From: Sporosarcina gallistercoris
GTDB lineage: Bacteria; Bacillota; Bacilli; Bacillales_A; Planococcaceae
DNA length: 64,000 nucleotides
Reading direction: 5' to 3'
NCBI RefSeq assembly: GCF_014836415.1
Contig: NZ_JACSQY010000005.1
Span: 124,001 to 188,000 of the forward strand
Shown here piece after piece: positions 47,862 to 57,198 of this stretch; within the stretch, counting starts at the first letter, position 1; each line of letters opens with the position of its first letter. The translations under genes were made by a program, and so were the position numbers. The notes under the pieces are model-generated. The model saw only the letters and a list, made by a program, of their open reading frames with translations. It searched no databases and was not told the DNA's origin.

Positions 47862-48132
47862 ACTTATCGGATATATATTAATTCCGTTAAAAATCAGTAT
47901 ACTCGGCACGGATTTCCATCCCATTGCCTTTTTTCCAGAGCGCTCGTAATAATAACTTAGAAAGAAAAAACGAGAGCAATGCTAAAATCAGCATGCGCTC
48001 CTATTTTGATTTTAATGTGAAATTAGGGTATTTTGATACATACCGACGTTGTCGCATTATAGAGGTAGTGCATTACCACTCGAGCAGGAAGGTCAGCACA
48101 CTGCATAGCTTGAAAAAATGGTGGAAGAGTCC

Positions 48133-48612
48133 CTATTCGATTTTCATAACTTCTTTATAGACATGATTCACTAGTGATGTGAAGCCTTCGTGCTCGTTTG
48201 AATAGCCCTTATGTTGCAGAATCTCCGTGAATTTTTTGTAGGTTTCATCAGAAGTGAAAAGACTCAGTTCTTTTCCACTCGGCTTTCTTAAATTCTCCTC
48301 TTCCCACTTTTTCTTCAGAGCATGTTGAGTCTTAAAGAACTTCAATGCTTGTTCTGCCGTTTTGATACGGTTCAATTCTAGGTTGCTTGCCAATTCAAGG
48401 ATTCTTGTTTGATTCACTTTCCCATTATCACTCAATATGACATATTGAAGCAAAACATTGATGACTGGTTTCGAGAGTCCTTGCACCGTTACCAAACGAT
48501 CTATCACTTTAATATCTTCGGAAGTTGGCATCCTTCCGCCAATTTCTTTGAGCATATCAATTGGCTCAGTGTGTTCAATGTAGTCCATCAATGCTCCCTC
48601 TCGTTCAATCAT
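48133..48612 (-). CDS. DnaB/DnaD-like domain protein
   Basis: This 159-residue protein resembles the DnaB_2 (DnaD/DnaB) domain of replication-initiation proteins: VQGLSKPVINVLLQYVIL, NQTRILELASNLELNRIKTAEQALKF, fitting DnaB/DnaD C-terminal helices (about 25-105). The N-terminal winged-helix part is absent, so it is much shorter than DnaB or DnaD. Possible relic of a replication or plasmid protein. Starts at M1 (48612) or M9 are both possible. Confidence 0.6.
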   Translation of the reverse strand: MIEREGALMDYIEHTEPIDMLKEIGGRMPTSEDIKVIDRLVTVQGLSKPVINVLLQYVILSDNGKVNQTRILELASNLELNRIKTAEQALKFFKTQHALKKKWEEENLRKPSGKELSLFTSDETYKKFTEILQHKGYSNEHEGFTSLVNHVYKEVMKIE

Positions 48613-48742
48613 CCAACATCTCTCCTCTTCGTTAAAATTTGGTCACTGACAAGAGTTCAATTATTATAGAGTTAAAAATCCGACTTTTCAATTTAATTAT
48701 ACATGAATCGCTCAGTGTGTCACAGACTCAATATTTACTTGC

Positions 48743-48785
48743 AAAAAAAGACCGGATTTGTCTAAAGACAAATCCGGTCTTTTTT
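48743..48785 (-). terminator. Bidirectional terminator
   Basis: Perfect 18-bp stem AAAAAGACCGGATTTGTC with GACAAATCCGGTCTTTTT, loop of 4, with A and T tracts on both sides. Ends the monooxygenase transcript and can also act on the opposite strand. Confidence 0.9.
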
Positions 48786-48815
48786 ATAACTCTCACGTTA
48801 TATAGACCTGCTTAT

Positions 48816-49829
48816 TTAGTCCATCATATCTGCAATGAGTTCAAAAGAACGCAACCGATCTTCTTGATAGAAGACAGGAGAGCTCATGATGAATTCATTC
48901 GCTCTCGTCTGTTCTAAAAATGCTTCCAGTTTGCGTTTCACCGTTTCTGGGCTTCCGACAATTGTCGCTGGTGAATCGAGCATATTGGCTGCTGACACTT
49001 TTTCACTCGGACTCCACACAGCATCCGGCTCATCCAAAGGCGGTTTGAACTGAGTCGGCATTCCTCTGTGAAGACTTAAGAATTGTTGTTGGAATGATGT
49101 TGCGAGCCACAATGCTTTTTCATCTGTATCTGCAGCAATTATGCTGACTCCAAGCATCGCATACGGATCTTGTAGATGCTTCGATGGCTTGAAATTCTGA
49201 TGATATAACTGCAGCGCTTGCATCACATATGCTGGAGCGAAGTGACTGGCGAACGAAAACGGCAATCCTTGTTGGGCAGCAAGCTGAGCACTAAAACCTG
49301 ATGAACCAAGCAGCCAAATCGGTATATCTTGTCCCTCTCCAGGAAATGCACGGACGCGAGCATTCGGTTGAGGATTGAAATACGAACGTAACTCTTCCAA
49401 TTGCTGAGGGAAATCTTCTCCACTGCTATTCAATGTACGCCGCAATGCGTATGCAGTCGCTTGGTCACTGCCCGGAGCCCGACCTAAACCAAGGTCAATC
49501 CGACCTGGATAAAGTGCATCGAGCGTTCCAAACTGTTCTGCAATCACCAGTGGCGCGTGGTTCGGTAACATGACGCCGCCTGAACCGACACGCATCCTTT
49601 CCGTGGCACCTGCAATATGGCCAATTAGAACAGATGTCGCAGAACTTCCGACACCCGGCATATTATGATGCTCTGCCAACCAATACCGATTGAATCCTAG
49701 TTTTTCGACATGCTGAGCCAATTCCACGCTATTTTTAAATGTTTCACTCGGACTTCCACCTTCATTTATAGGTGCAAGATCTAATACGGATAATGGAATT
49801 CCATTAAATGTTCTAACTGTTGAAGTCAC
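48816..49829 (-). CDS. LLM-class flavin-dependent oxidoreductase (luciferase-like monooxygenase)
   Basis: This 337-residue TIM-barrel protein has [35 protein letters not shown] and [14 protein letters not shown], diagnostic for bacterial luciferase-like flavin monooxygenases of the MsnO8/YwcH subgroup. Uses FMNH2 and oxygen; substrate unknown. GTG start with GAGGAG 9 bases upstream. Single-gene transcript. Confidence 0.92.
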   Translation of the reverse strand: MTSTVRTFNGIPLSVLDLAPINEGGSPSETFKNSVELAQHVEKLGFNRYWLAEHHNMPGVGSSATSVLIGHIAGATERMRVGSGGVMLPNHAPLVIAEQFGTLDALYPGRIDLGLGRAPGSDQATAYALRRTLNSSGEDFPQQLEELRSYFNPQPNARVRAFPGEGQDIPIWLLGSSGFSAQLAAQQGLPFSFASHFAPAYVMQALQLYHQNFKPSKHLQDPYAMLGVSIIAADTDEKALWLATSFQQQFLSLHRGMPTQFKPPLDEPDAVWSPSEKVSAANMLDSPATIVGSPETVKRKLEAFLEQTRANEFIMSSPVFYQEDRLRSFELIADMMD

Positions 49830-49964
49830 TCTCTACCACTCCTCGCCGCTCATCTTCACAACAAGCTTACTATTAGTAACCTATTATACAAGTTACTATA
49901 GACAACGTAGGGAATCAACTTTGTTGTTTGGCTGTCCCCTATTTAATATTGTAAATTAACGGCA

Positions 49965-50648
49965 TTAGGTTTTTTTACGAATGAATAAGAAATATTGCGC
50001 GTTTGCTCCCAAAAGAACGATACCAACAACAAAGATAGCGAATAATTGCGAAACACCCGTACCGATTGAATATACGATGAGCAGAAGCAACGCGAGAATG
50101 AGCGCACCATTCAGCATATTAAAAGAGCGGTACAGGCCCTCCAGCATAACGTGCCGCTCCCCTTCGTCAGAAGCCGCTAGCAACTTTTTTCCATAATCTT
50201 TTTCCGAAACAGATGGCAAGTTGCGGTCGGGATAAAATCTAGTGATCATACTAGAGACACCAATGGATAATGCAAGTGCGATGGTTGCAGAGAGGACTGA
50301 AACCACTTCCAACCAAGCAGGCTGATTCGTAATGAGAGCAATTGCAGAGGATACAATTCCAATCACAATTGTCGCGATAACAACTAAATTGGTATCACTG
50401 AACTTTTGGTACAGCCATATGTCCAGTTCATCTTCTTCATCATCCGAAACGTTCATTTTCGATTTTTTCCACATCTGTAAAATACTTAACCCGATATAGA
50501 GCAGTAAAACAAATGCAATCAAAGATAATGCTGCATTCACTTGAAATGCAACTGCCGAAAAGTTGTAGTCGATTTGAATTGAAAGGGTGGTGTACATGAC
50601 AACAAATCCTACAACCGCTCCAAAAATCCCCCAAATGACCAATCTCAT
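49965..50648 (-). CDS. DUF3169-like membrane protein, coupled to an Xre regulator
   Basis: This 227-residue protein has six membrane helices (about 4-25, 35-58, 88-107, 115-135, 173-193, 200-220) with a central acidic loop SDDEEDELDIWLYQKFSD. The pattern fits DUF3169, a family often next to Xre-type regulators. GAGGAGGAG site; its ATG overlaps the regulator stop by 4 bases (ATGA), so the two are a coupled pair. Function unknown. Confidence 0.7.
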   Translation of the reverse strand: MRLVIWGIFGAVVGFVVMYTTLSIQIDYNFSAVAFQVNAALSLIAFVLLLYIGLSILQMWKKSKMNVSDDEEDELDIWLYQKFSDTNLVVIATIVIGIVSSAIALITNQPAWLEVVSVLSATIALALSIGVSSMITRFYPDRNLPSVSEKDYGKKLLAASDEGERHVMLEGLYRSFNMLNGALILALLLLIVYSIGTGVSQLFAIFVVGIVLLGANAQYFLFIRKKT

Positions 50649-50851
50649 TCAATCTCCTCCTCTTCGAATAGAAAAACACTTTCAATCGCTTCATTAAAAA
50701 TCCGCGCAATCCGGACGGCAATCAGCAAGGAAGGGATAAATTCCTCCCGCTCTATTAAACTGATGGTCTGCCTCGACACTTTAGCCCGTTTTGCAAGCTC
50801 CGTCTGGTTCAGCCCATTCCGAGCACGCAATTCCTTCAAACGTGTTTTCAC
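50645..50851 (-). CDS. Xre-family helix-turn-helix regulator
   Basis: This 68-residue protein is one Xre/Cro-type HTH domain: LKELRARNGLNQTELAKRAKVSRQTISLIE, followed by a short acidic tail (FEEEEIE). The GTG at 50851 follows AGAGGTG by 6 bases; the upstream GTG at 50860 is too close to the site. Coupled to a membrane protein gene. An inverted repeat at 50895-50921 is a likely autoregulatory operator. Confidence 0.88.
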   Translation of the reverse strand: MKTRLKELRARNGLNQTELAKRAKVSRQTISLIEREEFIPSLLIAVRIARIFNEAIESVFLFEEEEIE

Positions 50852-50894
50852 TAATCTCACCTCTTAAAAGAAGTGTAACGTATGCCTTTCATAA

Positions 50895-50921
50895 TGACAA
50901 GTATATTTGTCAAATTGACAA
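50895..50921. promoter_or_regulatory. Candidate operator of the Xre regulator
   Basis: Three half-sites alternate: TGACAA (50895), TTGTCA (50907) and TGACAA (50916). They form two nested dyads, TGACAA-6-TTGTCA and TTGTCA-3-TGACAA. They lie 44 bases before the regulator start and overlap a TATACT -10-like box. Symmetry and position suggest an autoregulatory site; the rest of the 50852-51266 gap shows nothing else I can support. Confidence 0.5.
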
Positions 50922-51266
50922 TTTCTTTTTTCAAAACACTTGCACCTATTTAGAGTTGTACATGCTAACTTTTTTATTTATTTCTATATGTGATAACCAA
51001 GCAACCATTGATACACTCAAGCCTAGCCATTTGTGACCAAGCAATCCGTTCTTACACATAACTGGCAAGCAATCTTAAATTGTTTGGAACTCTTGATATG
51101 CATTCCTTATGCTTACTTGTTTTACACAACGAAGTATCCGTTGCTTATGTCTTCTATGAATGCGAAGCCAAACTTTGTAATTGTCATACTTTCAGGGTTG
51201 CATTTCTATTCACTACAGTGTAAGCTAGTCGTAATTAAACATTCACTTATTTCGTAACTTTCGAAA

Positions 51267-51440
51267 TGAGGATAGAGGCGCAAAAACCATCAGTACACAA
51301 TCAGAGGATGATGAGATCCGACGAAGATTGAAGAAAGGGGAATTTGCCGAAGTGGAGAGATGCTCATTATCTCAAAGCTGGTTCTGGGCTGAACAAGTGC
51401 AGAATTGTCATATAGGAAACTATATGGAGGGCTATCTGAT
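51267..51440 (+). ncRNA. Lysine riboswitch (L box) upstream of dapA
   Basis: The leader holds the conserved lysine-riboswitch blocks in order: GAGGATAGAGGCGCAA, CATCAGTACA, AAGAAAGGGGAATTTGCCGAAGTG, GGTTCTGGGCTGAACAAGTG, and the final GTCATATAGGAAACTATATGGAGGGCTATCTGATG part (given here in pieces). It is followed by a terminator. When lysine is high the riboswitch should favour termination and lower dapA transcription. Confidence 0.95.
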
Positions 51441-51464
51441 GCAAAGAAATAATTTATTATTTCC

Positions 51465-51495
51465 AAGCAGCAGCGTTCTCTCGCTGCTGCTTTTT
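51465..51495 (+). terminator. Riboswitch-controlled terminator before dapA
   Basis: 11-bp perfect stem AAGCAGCAGCG with CGCTGCTGCTT, loop of 6, then TTTTT. It ends the lysine riboswitch leader. Confidence 0.92.
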
Positions 51496-51561
51496 GCGTT
51501 TCAGGATACACTGCCTTCCACCTCTATGTTTTGTAATAAAACAAAAGGAGATGGAGAACAG

Positions 51562-52446
51562 ATGAATTTTGGACAACTGATTACCGCTATGGTCACCCCA
51601 TTTGATGAGCAAGGAGAAATCGACTTTGCTGCGACACGCAATCTGATTCATCATTTACTTGAAAACGGCTCGGAATGCCTGGTTGTTGCAGGCACAACAG
51701 GAGAATCCCCGACATTGACGCAACAAGAAAAGGTGAATCTATTTGAGTTCACTGTACAGGTCGTTGCTGGAAGAGTGCCGGTCATCGCAGGTACCGGATC
51801 AAACAATACCAGGGAATCCATCGAGCTGACTCGGTTAGCTGAAACAGCCGGTATGGACGGCGTCATGCTCGTTGTCCCCTACTATAACAAACCTTCCCAA
51901 GAAGGAATGTACCAGCACTTCAAAGTAATTGCAGAATCGACTTCGCTGCCCGTCATGCTCTATAACATTCCCGGACGCAGTTCTGTCAATATGAGTCCTG
52001 AAACGATTATCCGACTTGCGGAAATCCCAAATATCGTTGCTGTCAAAGAAGCGAGCGGCAACTTGGATGCCATGGCGGAAATCATCGAGAATACACCATC
52101 TCACTTTGCACTTTATAGTGGTGACGATGGTCTGACACTGCCTGTTCTTTCTATAGGTGGAGCAGGAGTTGTGTCTGTCGCTGCCCACATTATCGGACCT
52201 GAAATGAAATCCATGATTGGTCATTTCAATAACGGTCGTACTCTTGAAGCGTCCACTTTACACCGTCGTTTGCTGCCCATCATGAAAGAACTTTTTGCCG
52301 CTCCAAACCCTTCACCAGTTAAAGCAGCACTGAACTTGGAAGGCGTTCCAGTTGGCGGCGTCCGCTTGCCGATGCTGCCATTGACAGATGTGCAGTTGAA
52401 TTCGTTGAATCGTGCACTCCTTCAGCAAGACACGATGCTTATTTAA
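51562..52446 (+). CDS. dapA: 4-hydroxy-tetrahydrodipicolinate synthase
   Basis: DapA condenses pyruvate and aspartate semialdehyde in lysine/diaminopimelate synthesis. The 294-residue protein has VVAGTTGESPTL (about 44), the proton-relay Tyr in VMLYNIPGRSS (about 135) and the Schiff-base Lys in IVAVKEASGN (about 164). ATG at 51562 follows GGAGATGGAGAAC; a longer open frame extends back into the riboswitch and is rejected. Regulated by the lysine riboswitch. Confidence 0.97.
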   Translation: MNFGQLITAMVTPFDEQGEIDFAATRNLIHHLLENGSECLVVAGTTGESPTLTQQEKVNLFEFTVQVVAGRVPVIAGTGSNNTRESIELTRLAETAGMDGVMLVVPYYNKPSQEGMYQHFKVIAESTSLPVMLYNIPGRSSVNMSPETIIRLAEIPNIVAVKEASGNLDAMAEIIENTPSHFALYSGDDGLTLPVLSIGGAGVVSVAAHIIGPEMKSMIGHFNNGRTLEASTLHRRLLPIMKELFAAPNPSPVKAALNLEGVPVGGVRLPMLPLTDVQLNSLNRALLQQDTMLI

Positions 52447-52462
52447 TACATCAGTGTGCATA

Positions 52463-52506
52463 CAAAAGGCAACCCATTTCCTATATGGAAACGGGCTGCC
52501 TTTTTT
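52463..52506 (+). terminator. Terminator of dapA
   Basis: Stem AAAGGCAACCCATTTCC with GGAAACGGGCTGCCTTT (one mismatch, loop of 5) then a T6 tract, 17 bases past dapA. Confidence 0.88.
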
Positions 52507-52606
52507 AAGTTCTCGGATCAGCGAGTGCTGTGTACCTCAGTAACATAGTAGAGTGGTCTCTCACTTCGCTTAACTTTTCATTTTTCCTTATAACATTCCG
52601 AATCAG

Positions 52607-53689
52607 TTATACTAAGTTACTAGTTTTTGCAGATAGCAATTCTACAAACCGATCCCCTAATTGGCTAGTTGACGCTGAACCGCCTAAATCTGACGTTAGT
52701 GATTCTTGTTCATTCAGAATGTCTTTGATGGTTGATAAGATCGCTTCTCCCCATCTTTCTTCTCCGAAAAAGTCCATCATTTGACTCACAGACCAGATAG
52801 CAGCAATCGGATTCGCAATTCCTTTTCCGGAAATATCCGGAGCCGATCCGTGAACGGGTTCAAACATGGAAGGATAATCGCGTTCCGGATTAATGTTTGC
52901 TCCTGCCGCTAAGCCCATCCCGCCAGTGATCGCCGCTCCAATGTCGGTCAAAATATCTCCAAAAAGATTGGAGGTGACAACCACTTCAAATCTTTCAGGC
53001 TCCGTTACAAAGTAAAGACTAGCAGCATCCACAAGATATGAATACGTTTGTACGTCGGGATATTCTTTTCCAACTTCCTCAAAAACTTCGTCCCAGAACA
53101 CCATGGAATAATTCAGTGCGTTCGCTTTACTAATGCTCGTCAAAGTCCGGTTGGAGCGTCTCGCTTCCTCATATGCGTACCGAATGATCCGTTCCGTCCC
53201 TTTCCGAGAAAATACGCCAGTTTGCAAGACGACTTCTTCTGCTTTTCTTTTAAATAGCCAGTCCCCTGCACCCGCGTACTCCCCTTCACTGTTTTCCCGG
53301 ATCACAAGAAAGTCGATTTCTTTCGATGTTTTGTCCTTTAACGGCGTGAGTGTAGGGTTCAATAGCGTGATTGGTCGTAGATTCACATATTGATCAAACT
53401 CTTTTCGAATTCTAAGCAACAAATCCCATAAAGAAATATGATCAGGGACACCAGGATACCCTACAGCTCCCAAATAGATGGCGTCGAATTCTTTAAGTTG
53501 CTCGATTCCGTCATCTGCCATCATCTTTCCGTGTTTCAAATAATACTCGCATCCCCATGGAAATTCTGTGAAGGAAAAAGAAATGGACGGATCTAGTTTT
53601 TCAATCGCTTTTAATACTTTTACACCCTCTGAAACGACTTCAGGACCTATTCCGTCCCCTGGTATAAGTGCAATTTTAAATGTCTTCAT
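52607..53689 (-). CDS. Tartrate/D-malate dehydrogenase-type decarboxylating dehydrogenase (YcsA-like)
   Basis: This 360-residue protein of the isocitrate/isopropylmalate dehydrogenase family has LIPGDGIGPEVV, the tartrate-type segment FPWGCEYYLKHG, FLVIRENSEGEY and the metal site NLFGDILTDIGAAI plus MFEPVHGSAPDISG. Tartrate dehydrogenase, D-malate dehydrogenase and YcsA group here. GGAGG site before ATG. It is the last gene of the catabolic block, downstream of a 2-hydroxyacid dehydrogenase gene; a role in malate or tartrate-type acid use is inference. Confidence 0.88.
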   Translation of the reverse strand: MKTFKIALIPGDGIGPEVVSEGVKVLKAIEKLDPSISFSFTEFPWGCEYYLKHGKMMADDGIEQLKEFDAIYLGAVGYPGVPDHISLWDLLLRIRKEFDQYVNLRPITLLNPTLTPLKDKTSKEIDFLVIRENSEGEYAGAGDWLFKRKAEEVVLQTGVFSRKGTERIIRYAYEEARRSNRTLTSISKANALNYSMVFWDEVFEEVGKEYPDVQTYSYLVDAASLYFVTEPERFEVVVTSNLFGDILTDIGAAITGGMGLAAGANINPERDYPSMFEPVHGSAPDISGKGIANPIAAIWSVSQMMDFFGEERWGEAILSTIKDILNEQESLTSDLGGSASTSQLGDRFVELLSAKTSNLV

Positions 53690-53728
53690 AATTACCTCCT
53701 ATACTTTCGGTCGATGAATCAACCACAT

Positions 53729-54715
53729 TTAACTTAACAATTTTTCAGCGTTTGCTATAACAGATAATTCTTCGCCGCTAATCGCCTTTATTAAGTTCTC
53801 AGCTATCGCAACGGATGTCATTTTCGCAGCTTCGATACTGATTCCACCAATATGTGGGGTCATGGTAATTTCATTCATTCCGTAAAACGGGTGATTTTCC
53901 GCTGGCGGTTCAACAGCGAACACATCGACTGCCGCCCGCAGAAAGGTCCTATTCTTAAGAGCCTCCACTAAATCTTCTTCATGAATGATTCCGCCACGTG
54001 ATGTATTGATAAGAACGGCAGATGGCTTCATGACATTGAAAACCTTTTGGTCAATCAATTCTTTCGTCTGATTTGTCAACGGAATATGAAGACTGATTGC
54101 ATCGCTTTTACGGAACACATCTTCCATGGAAGTGGTCAATTCCACTCCTAGGGAATTAGCAAGTTGTTGTCTATCATCTGAAATTGTTCTGACATAGGCA
54201 GTAACATTCATTTCAAAGCCATTCTTCACTATTTTGGCGACTTTTTGAGCAATCGATCCGAATCCGATCATGCCAAGAGTTTTCCCTTCCAATTCAGTAG
54301 TATATCTTCCATCTCGGAAAGAGAAGTTCCCTTTTTGCATTTCCGTATGGAACACACTGATATCTTTCATAACAGATAGCAGTAAAGCTACAGCGTGTTC
54401 TGCAGTGGCGGTGCTATTCATTTTCGGGGCATGTAACACTTTTATTCCTTTTGCCGTCGCATATTCCACATCAATATTGTCCAGTCCGATTCCCGCGCCT
54501 GATATCGCAATCACGTTTTCACAGTGATTTAAAATTGCAGGAGTGATTTTTGCAGGTGCTCTCAGAATAATCCCATCTACGGAATTCTGTTGCAAGTATT
54601 TAATGATTTCTTGCTCATCGAACTCATTGAATTGTTTCACGTCTGCAAGTTCTCTCAACTTCTTTTCCCCATCAGGATGATACATCGGCAGAATTTGAAC
54701 GATATGCAATGACAA
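53729..54715 (-). CDS. D-2-hydroxyacid dehydrogenase (SerA-like)
   Basis: This 328-residue NAD-dependent dehydrogenase has the nucleotide loop GMIGFGSIAQKVAK (about 147), the catalytic Arg in INTSRGGIIHEED (about 236) and the Glu/His relay in VFAVEPPAENHPF and MTPHIGGIS (about 285). It would interconvert a D-2-hydroxyacid and its 2-oxoacid. TTG start with AAGGTG 7 bases upstream. Substrate cannot be predicted. Confidence 0.9.
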   Translation of the reverse strand: MSLHIVQILPMYHPDGEKKLRELADVKQFNEFDEQEIIKYLQQNSVDGIILRAPAKITPAILNHCENVIAISGAGIGLDNIDVEYATAKGIKVLHAPKMNSTATAEHAVALLLSVMKDISVFHTEMQKGNFSFRDGRYTTELEGKTLGMIGFGSIAQKVAKIVKNGFEMNVTAYVRTISDDRQQLANSLGVELTTSMEDVFRKSDAISLHIPLTNQTKELIDQKVFNVMKPSAVLINTSRGGIIHEEDLVEALKNRTFLRAAVDVFAVEPPAENHPFYGMNEITMTPHIGGISIEAAKMTSVAIAENLIKAISGEELSVIANAEKLLS

Positions 54716-54832
54716 TGGACAACACCTTTCTGTAAGCTTTTTATGATGCTTTGAAAGTACCGAACCTGATCTGATTTCAATGTAGTCATTGTCCGAACTG
54801 TAAATAGGGAGTATGTGGAAACGCTACCTGCT

Positions 54833-56020
54833 TTATTGAAGGTTTTCAACAATTGTTGTAATGCCTTGACCCCCGCCGATGCACAGAGTCACTAATCCGT
54901 ATTTCGAATCTCTACGTGCCATTTCATGAAGTAATTTTGTCATGAGCACTGCACCTGTCGCTCCGATCGGGTGACCAAGCGCTATCGCTCCTCCATTTAC
55001 ATTCACCTTTTCAATGTCCATGCCAGTCCCTTGAATGACGGATAATGCTTGGGCCGCGAAAGCTTCGTTCAACTCTATCAAGTCAATATCATCGATTGTG
55101 AGTCCGCATTGCTCTAATGCTTTTTTTGTCGAAGTAACTGGACCGATTCCCATCACTTCTGGAGAAACGCCACTCACTGCTTGGGCGATGATTTTTGCTT
55201 TCGGCTTGACTCCATACTCTTCCAATTTGTCCTCTGACATCATCAGCACGACCGAGGCGCCGTCATTTCGGCCACTGGTATTTCCTGCAGTGACCGTTCC
55301 ATCCTCTTTGAAAACTGCACGCAGTTTTGCAAGCTGTTCTTTAGTGGACTTTCTTGGATGTTCGTCCACTTCAAATCGGACACTGCTTTTTCTCGATTTG
55401 ACTTCAAATGAGACGATTTCGTCTTTGAAAAGCCCCTTTTGAATCGCTCGTTCAGCGAGAAGTTGACTCCTTATTGCAAACTCATCTTGCTCTGCCCTCG
55501 AGATATGATATTGTTCAGCTAGATTTTCTGCTGTTAAGCCCATTGTCAGTTCCCCATACTTTTCTGCGGGTTGTGAACAGGGTTGACTCTCCGTATTCGG
55601 ATCTAAAATCATCCCATTACCTGCATTGAAACCATATCTGGCATGCCGTACGTAATAAGGAGCCGTACTCATACTTTCAGCACCACCGGCAATCACTACA
55701 TCCGATAATCCTAGCCGGATTTGCTGGTCCGCATTATTGATGGCTTGCAATCCTGATCCGCATTGGCGATGTACTGTGTATCCTGGAACGGTTACCGGCA
55801 AATCTGCTCTAAGTGCAGCGAGACGGGCCAAATTCGACGTATCTGCACTCTGTTTTGCTTGGCCGAGAATGACTTCATCCACTTGGATGTTTTTCCCCGT
55901 TCTTTCCATCACTTCACGAATCACTGCTTCAGCCAAATGATCGACTGTGACGTCTTTAAGCGCTCCGCCCATTCTCCCAACTGCAGTTCTTACCGCCCCA
56001 ACAATATAGGAATTCCGCAA
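54833..56020 (-). CDS. Acetyl-CoA C-acetyltransferase (thiolase)
   Basis: This 395-residue thiolase has the acylated cysteine in YTVHRQCGSGLQAIN (about 88), the His in LNEAFAAQ (about 350 with GGAIALGHPIGATGA) and the second cysteine in LCIGGGQG (about 380). It can cleave acetoacetyl-CoA or longer 3-ketoacyl-CoA to acetyl-CoA. TTG start with AAGGGG 9 bases upstream. Ends a beta-oxidation-like gene set. Confidence 0.93.
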   Translation of the reverse strand: MRNSYIVGAVRTAVGRMGGALKDVTVDHLAEAVIREVMERTGKNIQVDEVILGQAKQSADTSNLARLAALRADLPVTVPGYTVHRQCGSGLQAINNADQQIRLGLSDVVIAGGAESMSTAPYYVRHARYGFNAGNGMILDPNTESQPCSQPAEKYGELTMGLTAENLAEQYHISRAEQDEFAIRSQLLAERAIQKGLFKDEIVSFEVKSRKSSVRFEVDEHPRKSTKEQLAKLRAVFKEDGTVTAGNTSGRNDGASVVLMMSEDKLEEYGVKPKAKIIAQAVSGVSPEVMGIGPVTSTKKALEQCGLTIDDIDLIELNEAFAAQALSVIQGTGMDIEKVNVNGGAIALGHPIGATGAVLMTKLLHEMARRDSKYGLVTLCIGGGQGITTIVENLQ

Positions 56021-56023
56021 TTT

Positions 56024-57184
56024 CTACAGCCCCTTATTCGCATAATCACGTTTCAGTTCACTAGCAATGATGTTTCTTTGGATCTCAGAGGTGCCTTCAT
56101 AGATTTTAGTAATTCTTGCATCCCGGTAATATCGTTCAATTGGGTAGTCTTTCATATATCCAATGCCGCCATGGATTTGTAAAGCTAGGTCCGCTACTTT
56201 GTTATACACTTCTGAAGCAAACAGTTTAGCAATCGCTGCTTCTTTTACAACACGCATATTCTGATCGGTCATCCAGGCAACACGGTAGGTCATGGAGCGG
56301 AGAACTTCGATTTGCATGGTGATTTCCGCCAGCATATGTTGAACCGCTTGCATATCGACAATTTTTTGGCCGAATTGTTCTCGCTCATGCGCATAGTCAA
56401 GAGAGTGTTCCAGCAATCTGACGCAGGACCCTAAGTTTCGAGCGGCTAGTCCTGCCCGGCCATTCGCCAGTATTTTCAATGCGTTGATATATCCAGAACC
56501 TTCTTCTCCTAAAACGTTTTCTGCTGAGACTTCCATATTGTCAAAAAACAATTCAGCTGAATGGGATCCTCTTAACCCCATTTTCTGTTCTACCGATCCC
56601 AGGATGAATCCTGGCGTGTCTTTTTCGACAATGAACGAAGTGATTCCGCGTGCCCCTTTGGAACTGTCCGTTACAGCCATCACTGTAAAGACATGACCGT
56701 CCACAGCATTCGTAATATAATGCTTGGAGCCATTAATGATGTATTTGTCTCCTTTTTTAACAGCGTTTGTTTTCAAGTTGGCTGCATTCGATCCTGCGCT
56801 TGGCTCAGTCAATGCAAACGCACCAATCCATTCACCCGTCGCCATCTTCGGAAGGAACTTCTTCTTTTGTTCATCCGTTCCCAGATCCACGATTCCGACG
56901 GTCCCGATCCCTGTGTGAGCACCAATTAGCGTCGTAAATCCATTATGCGTTTTTCCTAGTTCTTCATAGATCGCACACTTGCCGACCATATCCAGTCCAA
57001 GCCCCCCGTATTCCTCGGGAATTCCAAGACTGAAAAGACCCATCTCTTTAGACAGATCCACAATTTTTTTCGGGATGCGATCCTTTTCTTCAATTTCCAT
57101 CGCGACCGGTTCAACTTGTTCTCGGACGAACTTTCTGACATTCGCTCTTAAAAAATCGATATCCTCTGTGAAATTGAAATCCAT
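56024..57184 (-). CDS. Acyl-CoA dehydrogenase
   Basis: This 386-residue FAD enzyme shows [13 protein letters not shown] (FAD binding, about 127), [23 protein letters not shown] and the catalytic glutamate in [11 protein letters not shown] (about 365). The GTSEIQR style is of short-chain acyl-CoA or butyryl-CoA dehydrogenases, not of glutaryl-CoA dehydrogenases. ATG at 57184 follows GGGGAG by 8 bases. It lies 3 bases before the thiolase start. Confidence 0.92.
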   Translation of the reverse strand: MDFNFTEDIDFLRANVRKFVREQVEPVAMEIEEKDRIPKKIVDLSKEMGLFSLGIPEEYGGLGLDMVGKCAIYEELGKTHNGFTTLIGAHTGIGTVGIVDLGTDEQKKKFLPKMATGEWIGAFALTEPSAGSNAANLKTNAVKKGDKYIINGSKHYITNAVDGHVFTVMAVTDSSKGARGITSFIVEKDTPGFILGSVEQKMGLRGSHSAELFFDNMEVSAENVLGEEGSGYINALKILANGRAGLAARNLGSCVRLLEHSLDYAHEREQFGQKIVDMQAVQHMLAEITMQIEVLRSMTYRVAWMTDQNMRVVKEAAIAKLFASEVYNKVADLALQIHGGIGYMKDYPIERYYRDARITKIYEGTSEIQRNIIASELKRDYANKGL

Positions 57185-57198
57185 ACCCATTTCTCCCC

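Noticed and set aside
47924-48160. Small gene of 78 codons on the plus strand
   Set aside because: No ribosome binding site, basic and disordered composition, and it overlaps the DnaD-like gene end.
51328-51561. Longer N-terminus for DapA
   Set aside because: It would be translated from the lysine riboswitch and its terminator; the ATG at 51562 has a proper site and the normal DapA length.
55035-55442. Open frame of 135 codons on the plus strand
   Set aside because: Antisense to thiolase, which has a complete set of catalytic motifs.
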